In this document: piece by piece, positions 56,758-64,000 of the stretch
Layout: each line of letters begins with the position of its first letter
Position numbering within the stretch: position 1 is the first letter of the stretch
NCBI RefSeq assembly: GCF_028010285.1
Contig: NZ_CP116304.1
Span: 1,194,501-1,258,500 of the forward strand
Reading direction: 5' to 3'
Length of the DNA: 64,000 nucleotides
Source of the DNA: Pseudomonas sp. Q1-7
Lineage (GTDB): Bacteria > Pseudomonadota > Gammaproteobacteria > Pseudomonadales > Pseudomonadaceae
Made by a program: the position numbers and the translations under genes
Notes under the pieces: model-generated
Database searches by the model: none
Told to the model about the DNA's origin: nothing
Seen by the model: only the letters and a program-made list of their open reading frames with translations

Positions 56758-58179
56758 TAATGCTGTTCACTTAAGCGGAGCAGCCTTGCGGTCCACCGGG
56801 TAGCGGGTCTTGGAAATCTTTACCGTCCTGGGTCTTGATGGCTTGGGGCGGTGATCCAGAAACAGTCCGCCAATACCGGCTCGCAACTCCGACAGGCGAC
56901 GGCCCGTGGCCGAAATCGGGTTGGCCGCCGCCATCACGATCAATTGCACGGCGATATAGTGAGCCACCGGCTTGAAGCGGATGTCGGCGGGTGAGCGGCC
57001 GAAGGCGACTGCCGCCTGACCGGCCTCACGGCGGATGATGTTGTAGGCCAGCAACAATCCCCAGACCTCCTGGTAGACCAACGCCTTGACCTTGCTGCGC
57101 AGGGTCACCGCATTCTGCTGCAGGGAACTCTTGATGTTCCGGAAACCCAGTTCGATCTCCCAGCGCTCCCGGTACAGTGTGGCGACCGCCTTGGCGCTGT
57201 AGCGCTCGGCCGGCAGCGAGGTCAGAACGGTTTTTACCTTGCCCTGGACTTCGTAGCTGACCTCGCGCACCTCCCAGTGCGTGGGTAGGTTCGGGTTGCG
57301 CTTGCGTGCCTGGGGCGACACCTTCATGCGCAACAGGCGATCCCCTTTGCCATAACGCGTCACTTCCTCGCTGGCTAGGCCCTGGCGGGCCGGGATCAAC
57401 CAATGTCGGTGGTCACCGCCCTTGTTCAACCCCAACAGCAAATCGGCGCTCCAGAACCCCTTGTCGAACAAGGTCACCGAATGGTCGGGAATCTGCTGCA
57501 CAAAGGCATCGGCCAAGCGCATTTCACTGCGCCGGTATGGGCTCAGCTGGGCATCCAGAATCAAGTGCGAGCGCACATTCATCAGGGCCACGAGCCGCAG
57601 CATGGGGAACGGCGTCTGACGGTCGGTGGCGGTATTGCCAGAGCCGAAATGCTCCCGCAGTTCGGGTGTATCCGGGGTGCGCAGCAGTGCACCATCCACC
57701 GCCAACACCTGCAGGCCCTGCCAGCTATCGCCGTCATAGCGCTCACACCCCCATTGCTGACCCGTCTGGCGAAACAGCCATTCAACCGAATCGGCCCCCA
57801 GCCGTTTGCGTGCCTCGGTGACCCCACTTCTGGCCAGCAGGTGGTCGGAGGCCAGCCCCTGGGCGCAGATGTTCAGGCGCCGCGCCACCTCATGGACCGG
57901 CTCGTCGCGGAACAAGGCCATGCCGAGCACCAGCCAGAGCACCTGATCACTGGGCAGGCGTCGGCGGCGGATGGTGGCCTGGGCAGAAAGGTCCAGCGCC
58001 GACGCCACCCACTCGATCGGGATGTTTTGGGTGAAGGTGCTCAAGTCGGAGAAGTTGAACAACTCGCCCAGGTCGAGCAACTGCTGTTGAAAGGACATAA
58101 AAAATCCGATGCCAGAGGTCTGGCATCGGATTCTCGGGGAGCCTCGGCTGCAGCTCAAATGCTTATGTGAACAGCATTA
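56758..58179. mobile_element. Complete IS4-family insertion sequence in a terminator loop
   Basis: 1422 bp. Ends TAATGCTGTTCACTTAAGC and, inverted, TAATGCTGTTCACATAAGC; the prototype IS4 end begins TAATGCCGATCAGTTAAGG, from memory. Exact 12-bp target duplication CGCCCTGGCGCG at 56746-56757 and 58180-58191. It carries one intact transposase gene on the minus strand whose stop codon lies within the left terminal repeat. Without it the flanks join as GCCCGC-CCTGGC-GCGGGC followed by T6, the terminator of the PA4642-like gene. Two non-coding relatives are at 7269-7413 and 14796-14973. Confidence 0.93.
56767..58098 (-). CDS. IS4-family transposase
   Basis: 443 residues from the Met at 58098 (MSFQQQLLDLGELFNFSDLS); an in-frame ATG at 58158 would add 20 residues. 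DDE catalytic set is visible: first Asp in LQVLAVDGALLRTPDTPE, second Asp in HSVTLFDKGFWSADLLLGL, and the Y-R-E-R-W-E motif in VATLYRERWEIELGFRNIKS, the IS4 signature Y-(2)-R-(3)-E-(6)-K. N-terminal IS4 domain with WLVLGMALFRDEPVHEVARR. No frameshift or stop, so it is probably functional and could act in trans on the two short elements. Confidence 0.92.
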   Translation of the reverse strand: MSFQQQLLDLGELFNFSDLSTFTQNIPIEWVASALDLSAQATIRRRRLPSDQVLWLVLGMALFRDEPVHEVARRLNICAQGLASDHLLARSGVTEARKRLGADSVEWLFRQTGQQWGCERYDGDSWQGLQVLAVDGALLRTPDTPELREHFGSGNTATDRQTPFPMLRLVALMNVRSHLILDAQLSPYRRSEMRLADAFVQQIPDHSVTLFDKGFWSADLLLGLNKGGDHRHWLIPARQGLASEEVTRYGKGDRLLRMKVSPQARKRNPNLPTHWEVREVSYEVQGKVKTVLTSLPAERYSAKAVATLYRERWEIELGFRNIKSSLQQNAVTLRSKVKALVYQEVWGLLLAYNIIRREAGQAAVAFGRSPADIRFKPVAHYIAVQLIVMAAANPISATGRRLSELRAGIGGLFLDHRPKPSRPRTVKISKTRYPVDRKAAPLK

Positions 58180-58249
58180 CGCCCTGGCGCGGGCTTTTTT
58201 GTGGGCGCTATCCACCCGGCAAGCCTGGTTTCGAGGACAGGCAGCCATG

Positions 58250-58276
58250 AAAAAACCGCCCCGAAGGGCGGTTTCT
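58250..58276 (-). terminator. Terminator after mqo
   Basis: On the minus strand GAAACCGCCC-TTCG-GGGCGGTTTTTT, about 20 bp after the mqo stop. Confidence 0.85.
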
Positions 58277-58295
58277 TTCAGCGCGGGGCGAAGGC

Positions 58296-59813
58296 TCAGG
58301 CGATGCTCTGGGCCGCCGTGTTGACGCTGGTCAGGCCCAGCGCCGCATCGGAGCGGGTGCTGACTTCGCGGTACAGGGCCGCGTCGCTTTCCAGGGCTTT
58401 CTCGCGGGCGGGGAAAATCTCCTTCAGCTTGGCCGTCCACTGCTCGGAACGGGACTGCTCGGCGAAGCAGCGCTCGATCAGGTTGAGCATGATGGAGACG
58501 GTCACCGAAGCGCCCGGCGAGGCACCCAGCAGCGCCGCGATGCTGCCGTCGGCGGACGAAACCAGTTCGGTGCCGAACTGCAGGATGCCGCCTTTCTTGT
58601 CGTCCTTCTTGATGATCTGCACGCGCTGGCCGGCCACTTCCAGGCGCCAGTCGGCCGGGTCCAGTTCCGGGTAGAACTTGCGCAGAGCATCCAGGCGCTG
58701 CTCTTGGGACTGCATCACTTCCTTGATCAGGTAGCGGGTCAGGTCCATGTTGTCGCGGGCCACGGAGAGCATCGGCAGCAGGTTGCCCGGACGTACCGAG
58801 AGCGGCAGGTCCATGAAGGAGCCGTGCTTGAGGAACTTGGTGGTGAAGCCGGCGTAAGGCCCGAACAGCAGGGAGGTCTTGCCGTCCACCACGCGGGTGT
58901 CCAGGTGCGGCACGGACATCGGCGGGGCGCCGACCTCGGCCTGGCTGTAGACCTTGGCCTGGTGCTGCTTGACCACGTCGGGGTTGTCGCAGCGCAGCCA
59001 CTGGCCGCTGACCGGGAAGCCGCCGAAACCTTTGCCTTCCGGGATGCCGGAGAGCTGCAGCAGGGGCAGCGCGCCGCCACCGGCGCCAAGGAACACGAAG
59101 CGCGCCGAGACTTCACGGCTGGCGCCGCTCCGGGTGTTCTTGATGCTGACTTTCCAGCCCGCGTCGGTGCGCGTGAGGTTGGTGACCTTCTGGAAGTAGC
59201 TCACGCGGGTGTCCTGCAGGCTGGAGAGGTACTGCAGAAGCTGGTTGGTGACCGCGCCGAAGTTGACGTCGGTGCCGTTCATGGCACGGGTCGCGGCGAT
59301 CTTCTCGGACGCATCGCGGCCTTTCATCATCAGCGGCGCCCATTTGGCCATGGTGGCGCGGTCTTCGGTGTATTCCATCTCGCTGAAGGCGTGGTGCTGG
59401 CGGAGCAGCTCGAAGCGCTTCTTGAGGAAGGCGGTGTCCTGGTCGCCGCGCACGAAGGAAAGGTGCGGGACGGGGTTGATGAAGGTTTTGGGCGAGCCGA
59501 AGGCGCTCTTGCCGCTCATGTAGGCCCAGAACTGCTTGGAAACCTCGAACTGGGCGTTGATGTTGACGGCCTTCTTGATGTCGATGGACCCATCGGCCGC
59601 CTGCGGGGTGTAGTTCAGTTCGCAGAGACCCGCATGACCGGTCCCCGCGTTGTTCCAGGGGTTGGAGCTCTCGATCGCCCCCGACTCCCGGAGTTCGGCG
59701 ATCTCCAGCTTGATGCCGGGATCGAGCTCTTTAAGCAGTACCGCCAGCGTAGCGCTCATGATGCCGGCCCCGACCAGCAACACGTCCACTGCTTCGTAAT
59801 CGTTTTGCGCCAT
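58296..59813 (-). CDS. mqo: Malate:quinone oxidoreductase
   Basis: Membrane-associated FAD enzyme oxidising malate to oxaloacetate and reducing quinone in the TCA cycle. 505 residues. FAD loop [60 protein letters not shown] and the C-terminal [20 protein letters not shown]. Matches the mqoB position of P. aeruginosa (PA4640). Confidence 0.97.
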   Translation of the reverse strand: MAQNDYEAVDVLLVGAGIMSATLAVLLKELDPGIKLEIAELRESGAIESSNPWNNAGTGHAGLCELNYTPQAADGSIDIKKAVNINAQFEVSKQFWAYMSGKSAFGSPKTFINPVPHLSFVRGDQDTAFLKKRFELLRQHHAFSEMEYTEDRATMAKWAPLMMKGRDASEKIAATRAMNGTDVNFGAVTNQLLQYLSSLQDTRVSYFQKVTNLTRTDAGWKVSIKNTRSGASREVSARFVFLGAGGGALPLLQLSGIPEGKGFGGFPVSGQWLRCDNPDVVKQHQAKVYSQAEVGAPPMSVPHLDTRVVDGKTSLLFGPYAGFTTKFLKHGSFMDLPLSVRPGNLLPMLSVARDNMDLTRYLIKEVMQSQEQRLDALRKFYPELDPADWRLEVAGQRVQIIKKDDKKGGILQFGTELVSSADGSIAALLGASPGASVTVSIMLNLIERCFAEQSRSEQWTAKLKEIFPAREKALESDAALYREVSTRSDAALGLTSVNTAAQSIA

Positions 59814-60166
59814 TTGCTCGCCACTCTCTCGTGAAGTAGTGAAAAACCGTCATCTCACGCTCTTTTGGAGTCGTGAACCTCAAAAGATTCGGCTACCCCA
59901 TGGGCAGGCCGCTTCCGTCTGCACGCGTGTCATCACGCATGCGTCCCTGCAACAAAGCGTTTGCATTTCGGGCGGAAGGATGCGGCAAGCCAACGAATGG
60001 CAGCGCGAAAAGTGGACGGCTCTCTGTGGGGCTGTGCGGATGCCCAAGCTGGCGCGAGTGCGGTGTTGCGAGGCCCGATCAGGAGACGACCTTATAATCG
60101 GGGGGCGATTATAACGATGAAATCGGGGGAATAGGGCGCGGGGTGTGACTTTTCTTCATCCGCTGG
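59814..60166. other. Intergenic region upstream of mqo
   Basis: 353 bp between the mqo start (-) and the stop of the small gene at 60167. Presumably holds the mqo promoter. A short inverted repeat CCGATTATAACGATGAAATCGG lies near 60105-60127. No gene with ribosome site seen. Confidence 0.4.
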
Positions 60167-60400
60167 TCAGGCTGCCAACGCACGGCGCTTTGCAGGCTGT
60201 GCGACGACCGGTGCGACGCGGACGCCGGCGGGGAGCGGCTGGTCGAGCCAGGCCAGGCTGGATTCGCGCACTTCCACCCAGTTGCCGTCAGTCGGGCGAT
60301 CGGTTCCCTGGTGCAGGCCACGGCAGATCCCGGCGTTGTCCACCAGGGCGAAGCTGCGGCGTTGCGGGCGGCGGGCGAACAGGGAGCAGAAGAGGAACAT
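60167..60400 (-). CDS. Small uncharacterised conserved protein (PA4639-like)
   Basis: 77 residues from ATG 60400 (MFLFCSLFARRPQRRSFALV); a longer frame starts at 60496 without clear ribosome site. Pattern CSLFARRPQRRSFALVDNAG followed by ICRGLHQ and WVEVRESSLAWLDQPLPAG is, from memory, conserved in Pseudomonas beside mqo. Function unknown. Confidence 0.65.
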   Translation of the reverse strand: MFLFCSLFARRPQRRSFALVDNAGICRGLHQGTDRPTDGNWVEVRESSLAWLDQPLPAGVRVAPVVAQPAKRRALAA

Positions 60401-60576
60401 CGGTACGACTCCAGTAGGAACAGCCCCTTTATCCCATTCGGCCGTGACAGGGCGATGACAGGAACCGCACTTCCGGGTGGCGGTCTGAACAGGCAAGGAG
60501 ACTGGCGCTCTGTCAGTACCCGGGTCGGATGGTTATACTGCCGGCCGTTTTGCCTTCATTCCTGGAGAGATAAAGC

Positions 60577-61158
60577 ATGCTGAATCGCTCGTTGCTTGGC
60601 CTGCTGGCCGTCCTCAGCCTGACCCTGGTCGGCTGTGCCCTCAGCCCGCAGCAACTCAGCCCGCAACCCAAACTCACCGGCCCGCTGACCCCGGTCGGCC
60701 AAGGTCAGCCGGTGGTGGTGCGCGTCACCGACGGCCGTCCTTCCCCGGTGCTTGGCACCCGTGGCGGCATTTACGCCGAAACCAGCGCCATCAGCGTACA
60801 GAGCCAGGACATTCTGCCGCGCCTGCAGGCCGAAGCCGAGGCCGCCGTGCGTCTGCTGGGCTTCACCCCGTCGCCGAACGCCTACAACGCCCCGCAACTG
60901 ACCCTGACCCTGGCCGACCTGAAGTACCAGTCGCCCAAGGAAACCTATGTCACCGAGGCCAACATCAGCGCCAGCTTCCGCGTCGACGTGCAGAACAGCA
61001 GCCGCCGTTACAGTGGCAAGTACGGTGCCTCGCTGAACCAGCGCTTCGGCACCGCGCCGAACCAGCAGACCAATACCAAGCTGGTGAGCGATGTCCTGAG
61101 CGATGCCATGACCCGCGCCTTCAAGGACCCGACCATCGGTCAGGTCCTGTCCCAGTAA
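60577..61158 (+). CDS. YajG-family lipoprotein
   Basis: 193 residues, GGAGA before the ATG. Lipobox LTLVGCALS (Cys19). The rest is a single domain: VVVRVTDGRPSPVLGTRGGI, ILPRLQAEAEAAVRLLGFTP and LVSDVLSDAMTRAFKDP, typical of YajG lipoproteins of unknown function in the outer membrane. Terminator follows. Confidence 0.88.
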   Translation: MLNRSLLGLLAVLSLTLVGCALSPQQLSPQPKLTGPLTPVGQGQPVVVRVTDGRPSPVLGTRGGIYAETSAISVQSQDILPRLQAEAEAAVRLLGFTPSPNAYNAPQLTLTLADLKYQSPKETYVTEANISASFRVDVQNSSRRYSGKYGASLNQRFGTAPNQQTNTKLVSDVLSDAMTRAFKDPTIGQVLSQ

Positions 61159-61175
61159 GCGGACGCTGCAAGGAA

Positions 61176-61201
61176 AGCCCGGCCTCGCGCCGGGCTTTTT
61201 C
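61176..61201 (+). terminator. Terminator after the YajG-type lipoprotein gene
   Basis: AGCCCGGC-CTCGC-GCCGGGCT followed by five T. Confidence 0.85.
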
Positions 61202-61388
61202 GTTCTGGCGGCGCGGCGCTGAACATTCCCCCGGTTTGTCCGCACGGCGGCATTCGTCGGACGGCCGTCTGTCCCGGGGGCGGATTCGGTAAACTCTGCG
61301 CCTCTGAATAGACCGCCCGGCTCGGGGCGGACCGATCCTTGTCTTGCAGGTCGGGTGCATGGCCGCACCACCTGAAGCGGAGTTGAAG

Positions 61389-61676
61389 ATGTCGCTGCAG
61401 GCGCTTTGGGCCATGTTCCTGGCTCACCCCGCACAGGTCGTGAATGGCCTGGCCCTGTTTTTTGCTTGTGCCGGTGCTTGGGTGCTGCTGGCCACCCGCC
61501 TGCGTGAGCAGCGTTCCATCGCCCGTCTGGCCGCCGAGAGCGAGCTGGAGGACGTGGACGAAGATGCCGACCTGCAGGATGAGGCCGCCCAGCGCGTGAA
61601 CCGCTTCTTCTATGCCTTCGGCCTGTTCAGCCTGCTGGTGGCTCTAGGTGTGTCCTGGGGCAGCACGCAGCTCTAA
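61389..61676 (+). CDS. Small two-helix membrane protein
   Basis: 95 residues from ATG 61389, preceded by GCGGAG. Two membrane helices (about 14-33, VVNGLALFFACAGAWVLLAT, and 72-90, FFYAFGLFSLLVALGVSWG), with an acidic loop between them (ESELEDVDEDADLQDEA). Conserved hypothetical in Pseudomonas; function unknown. Confidence 0.8.
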   Translation: MSLQALWAMFLAHPAQVVNGLALFFACAGAWVLLATRLREQRSIARLAAESELEDVDEDADLQDEAAQRVNRFFYAFGLFSLLVALGVSWGSTQL

Positions 61677-61682
61677 AACGCA

Positions 61683-61707
61683 AAACGGCGACCACGGGTC
61701 GCCGTTT
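61683..61707. terminator. Bidirectional terminator
   Basis: AAACGGCGACC-ACG-GGTCGCCGTTT between converging genes. Confidence 0.8.
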
Positions 61708-61723
61708 GCATTTCAGGGGCGGC

Positions 61724-62887
61724 TCAGAGCGGCAGCCCGGCCTTGATCCGGTACTGGTTGCGCACCGGGGTGGCGTACTGCTGGACAAGATAGGGGCGCT
61801 GTTCCGCCGGGCAGGCGTCCAGGCGTTTCTGCCACTCGGCCTGGGCCTTGGCCAGTTCCTCGCCCTTGAACAGCTCGGCCGCGCTCGGCACGGCCAGTTC
61901 CGGGTCGCGCTCGCTCCACATGGCGTAGGCCAGGTAGTGCACGGGGAACAGGCGGTAGCCGCCGAGAACCTGCTTGTCGATTTCCTGGGCCAACTGCTTG
62001 GCGTCTTCACTGGCGCTGCCGATCTCGCTGCCGAAGGCGATATGGACGCGGCCCTTGTAGCCGGTGATGCCGAGGGCAATGCTGGCATCGTCCTCGCCCG
62101 GGGACTTGGCGTAGCTGCCGGTGCTGGCGCGGATCTGCAGCTCGCGGGCCTTGGCCAGGTCGCAGGGGTCGTACTCGTAGCTGATGGACACCGGGATCAG
62201 GTGCAGGTCGCGGATCACTTCGCCGAAGGGTTCGTCCTTGCGGCTCATATGGAACATCTTGAGGATCGCCGAATCGGTGCGGTCGTCGCCGTCCTTCGCA
62301 CGGCCCTCTGCCTGGGCGATCCAGATCGACTGGCCGTCCTGGCGGATCGAGTGGTTGATGTAGGCCGACAGCAACTGGAAGGCCGCCAGCTTCTCGCGGC
62401 GGCCGGCCAGGTTGCGGTGCACGATGAAGCTCTTGTTCAGGCGCATCAGGTCGCTGACGAAGGGCTTCTGCAGCAGGTTGTCGCCAATGGCGATGCGCGG
62501 CGTCGGCAGGCCGGCGTGGTACACGGCGTAGTTGACGAAGGCCGGGTCCATGACGATGTCACGGTGGTTGGCCAGGAACAGGTAGGCGGTGCCCGGTTTC
62601 AGGCGTTCCACGCCTGAGTAGGTCACGCCGTCGGTGGCACGCTCGATGGTAGTGTCTACGTAAGGCTCGATGCGGTCCTGCAGGGCGGCCACCGAGTCGA
62701 TGCTGGCGAACTCCCGGCGCAGCCGATGAGCTATAACAGGCTTGAGGAGCCAGCCCAGCGGGCCCGCCAGTTTCGGGAAACGGTAGCGGGTGAGGGTGCC
62801 GAGGAAAGCGTCGTCGGCAAAGAGGCGCGCCAGCACCGCCGGGACCTCGGCATCGTCGTAGGGTCGGATGGCTTCAAATTCGCCCAT
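61724..62887 (-). CDS. PlsC-type 1-acyl-sn-glycerol-3-phosphate acyltransferase family protein
   Basis: 387 residues. Acyltransferase motif I LFLANHRDIVMDPAFVN (His/Asp), motif II-like DLMRLNKSFIVHR, motif III IAQAEGRAKDGDD (E-G-R) and IPVSISYEYDPCDLAKAREL. Long compared with PlsC (about 245), with an N-terminal helical extension (about 1-80) that binds or senses membranes, as in large Pseudomonas acyltransferases of unknown lipid specificity. Conserved next to mqo-region genes. Confidence 0.85.
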   Translation of the reverse strand: MGEFEAIRPYDDAEVPAVLARLFADDAFLGTLTRYRFPKLAGPLGWLLKPVIAHRLRREFASIDSVAALQDRIEPYVDTTIERATDGVTYSGVERLKPGTAYLFLANHRDIVMDPAFVNYAVYHAGLPTPRIAIGDNLLQKPFVSDLMRLNKSFIVHRNLAGRREKLAAFQLLSAYINHSIRQDGQSIWIAQAEGRAKDGDDRTDSAILKMFHMSRKDEPFGEVIRDLHLIPVSISYEYDPCDLAKARELQIRASTGSYAKSPGEDDASIALGITGYKGRVHIAFGSEIGSASEDAKQLAQEIDKQVLGGYRLFPVHYLAYAMWSERDPELAVPSAAELFKGEELAKAQAEWQKRLDACPAEQRPYLVQQYATPVRNQYRIKAGLPL

Positions 62888-62994
62888 TGGTCACTCTTGT
62901 TCTGGAATCGGCTGGGTAGTAAGGGTGGGGGCCCCGTCATCCGGGGCGTCAAATAGACCGGCGATTATACAGGCAAGTCACACGGGAGGCGGGG

Positions 62995-63177
62995 ATGCTG
63001 GAGACAGAGGACTACCAATGCCCGTATTGCGGCGAGCCGGCCGAAGCCGTGCTCGACCTTACCGGCGGCGACCAGCAGTACATCGAGGACTGTCCAGTGT
63101 GCTGCCGGCCCATCCTGTTCCTGCTCCACACGGATGGCCAGGACTGGAGCCTGGAGGTTCGAAGGGAGGATGACTGA
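62995..63177 (+). CDS. CPXCG-motif cysteine-rich protein
   Basis: 60 residues: two zinc-binding knuckles YQCPYCGEPAEAVLDLTG and IEDCPVCCRPILFLL. Family named for the C-P-x-C-G motif; function unknown. Stop and next start overlap (TGATG). Confidence 0.9.
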   Translation: MLETEDYQCPYCGEPAEAVLDLTGGDQQYIEDCPVCCRPILFLLHTDGQDWSLEVRREDD

Positions 63178-63437
63178 TGCGGCGCATCTACGAGCCCAGG
63201 GACCTGATCGAAGCCGAACTGCTGCTGAGCATGCTCGCCAGCGAAGGGGTCGAGGCGCATCTGGCGGGCGGCCATCTGCTGGGAGGTATCGGTGAGCTGC
63301 CAGTGTGCGGCCTGCTCGGCCTGTTGGTGGAGGACGAAGACGCCGAACGCGCCAGCCGGCTGATCGCCGCGTACAATGCCGCGCAACCTTTGCCGGGCGA
63401 CGAGCCCGACAGCTATCCCGGCACCTTGCTCTGCTGA
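63177..63437 (+). CDS. DUF2007-type putative signal-transducing protein
   Basis: 86 residues, one DUF2007 domain: MRRIYEPRDLIEAELLLSML, VEAHLAGGHLLGGIGELP and LLVEDEDAERASRLIAAYN. Coupled to the CPXCG gene. Confidence 0.88.
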   Translation: MRRIYEPRDLIEAELLLSMLASEGVEAHLAGGHLLGGIGELPVCGLLGLLVEDEDAERASRLIAAYNAAQPLPGDEPDSYPGTLLC

Positions 63438-63462
63438 TTCCCCGACCCGTACTGGCCCCTCC

Positions 63463-64000
63463 ATGTCTGGACGTATTGCCCTGTTTCGCTGGTCGCCCGC
63501 GCTGGCGGCCCTGCCTGGTTTCCCCGCCGACCACCAGCCGCACTGGAACCTGGCTCCCGGCGGCCGGGTGCTGATGCTGCGCGAGCTGGCGGGCGAGCGT
63601 CGCGTCGACATGGCCCGCTGGGGGTTGACCCCGGCCTGGCTCACCGACCTGTCAAAGACTCCCGCCCATGCCCGCGTCGAAACCCTGGCCGACCAGCCGA
63701 TGTTCCGCGAGGCGTTCCGGGCGAGGCGTTGCCTGATCCTGGCCAACGGTTTCTATGAGTGGCGCGGGGTGCGCAAGCGGCCCTACTGGATCAGCGCCGA
63801 AGGCGGGATGCTGCACTTCGCTGCGCTCTGGGAGGCCTACCCGGCCGGTGATGTGGAGTACCTCAGCCTGGCCATGGTCACCCAGCCGATAGCTGATCTG
63901 CGCCGTCCGCTGGTGCTGGACGAGGACGGGCAGCAACGCTGGCTGTCGGCCGACGCGACGCCGATGCAATTGCTCGAACTGCTGGGCAAACCCGGGCCGC
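63463..64000 (+). CDS. SRAP/YedK-family protein without the catalytic cysteine (3' end outside the window)
   Basis: 179 residues visible. SRAP fold by HWNLAPGGRVLMLREL, MARWGLTPAWLTDL, FREAFRARRCLILANGFYEW and FAALWEAYP. The canonical SRAP proteins begin Met-Cys, and Cys2 cross-links abasic sites; here the second residue is Ser (MSGRIALFRW). The usual N-A-R-x-E-T is H-A-R-V-E-T, and the catalytic His in I-H-x-R-M-P is replaced (PIADLRRPLVL). Glu in FYEWR is kept. It may therefore bind abasic or single-stranded DNA without the standard chemistry. Confidence 0.85.
   Translation, partial: MSGRIALFRWSPALAALPGFPADHQPHWNLAPGGRVLMLRELAGERRVDMARWGLTPAWLTDLSKTPAHARVETLADQPMFREAFRARRCLILANGFYEWRGVRKRPYWISAEGGMLHFAALWEAYPAGDVEYLSLAMVTQPIADLRRPLVLDEDGQQRWLSADATPMQLLELLGKPGP

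Overview
The window is chromosomal DNA of a high-GC Pseudomonas (broad sense). Gene content and order match, from memory, two blocks of the P. aeruginosa chromosome. The first is pilD-pilC-pilB / pilA / tRNA-Thr / nadC / a DUF1631 gene / ampD / ampE / a chemoreceptor (about PA4520-PA4528). The second runs from the rimI and carbonic anhydrase genes through ychF-pth-rplY-prs-ispE-lolB, hemA-prfA-prmC-moeB-murI-pagL-phr, hemH, uraA-upp-hpt to mqo and beyond (about PA4635-PA4679). Here the two blocks are joined near 14.8-15.2 kb, next to a small mobile element and leuA.

Layout: 0-6 kb holds type IV pilus assembly genes, the pilin with a sigma-54 promoter, and an AT-rich PglL-like O-oligosaccharyltransferase gene beside tRNA-Thr. 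6-7.4 kb holds a small Pseudomonas gene with a strongly structured 5' leader, then a HigB/HigA-type toxin-antitoxin pair. 7.4-20.7 kb holds nadC, DUF1631, ampDE, a chemoreceptor, leuA, rimI, a beta-carbonic anhydrase, an EamA exporter and an isopropylmalate-dehydrogenase-like gene. 20.7-30 kb is an accessory island ending at tRNA-Met. It has two related phage-type regulatory modules (repressor, divergent excisionase-like gene, small gene, truncated integrase), each with its own palindromic operators. Between them lie AT-rich cargo genes: a membrane-anchored Mrr-type endonuclease with a zinc-finger partner, and a two-gene soluble plus four-helix membrane cassette whose layout recalls RexAB. 30-64 kb is mostly housekeeping: translation, PRPP and isoprenoid synthesis, outer-membrane biogenesis, heme synthesis, peptidoglycan precursor, photolyase/renalase stress genes, pyrimidine and purine salvage, and malate:quinone oxidoreductase.

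The most striking structural observation is a complete IS4-type insertion sequence (56758-58179) and two non-coding elements of 145 and 178 bp (7269-7413, 14796-14973) with the same ends (TAATGCTGTTCAC). All three sit exactly in the loop of a Rho-independent terminator and are flanked by 10-12 bp target duplications centred on that loop. Because the short elements are palindromic at their ends, they lengthen the terminator hairpin instead of destroying it.

Other points of interest are paired TGTACA boxes, always 18 bp apart, around a photolyase/DUF523/renalase group that has no adjacent MerR regulator gene, and a terminal SRAP/YedK-family protein that lacks the catalytic cysteine. Protein identifications are by recognition of family motifs; no database search was possible.
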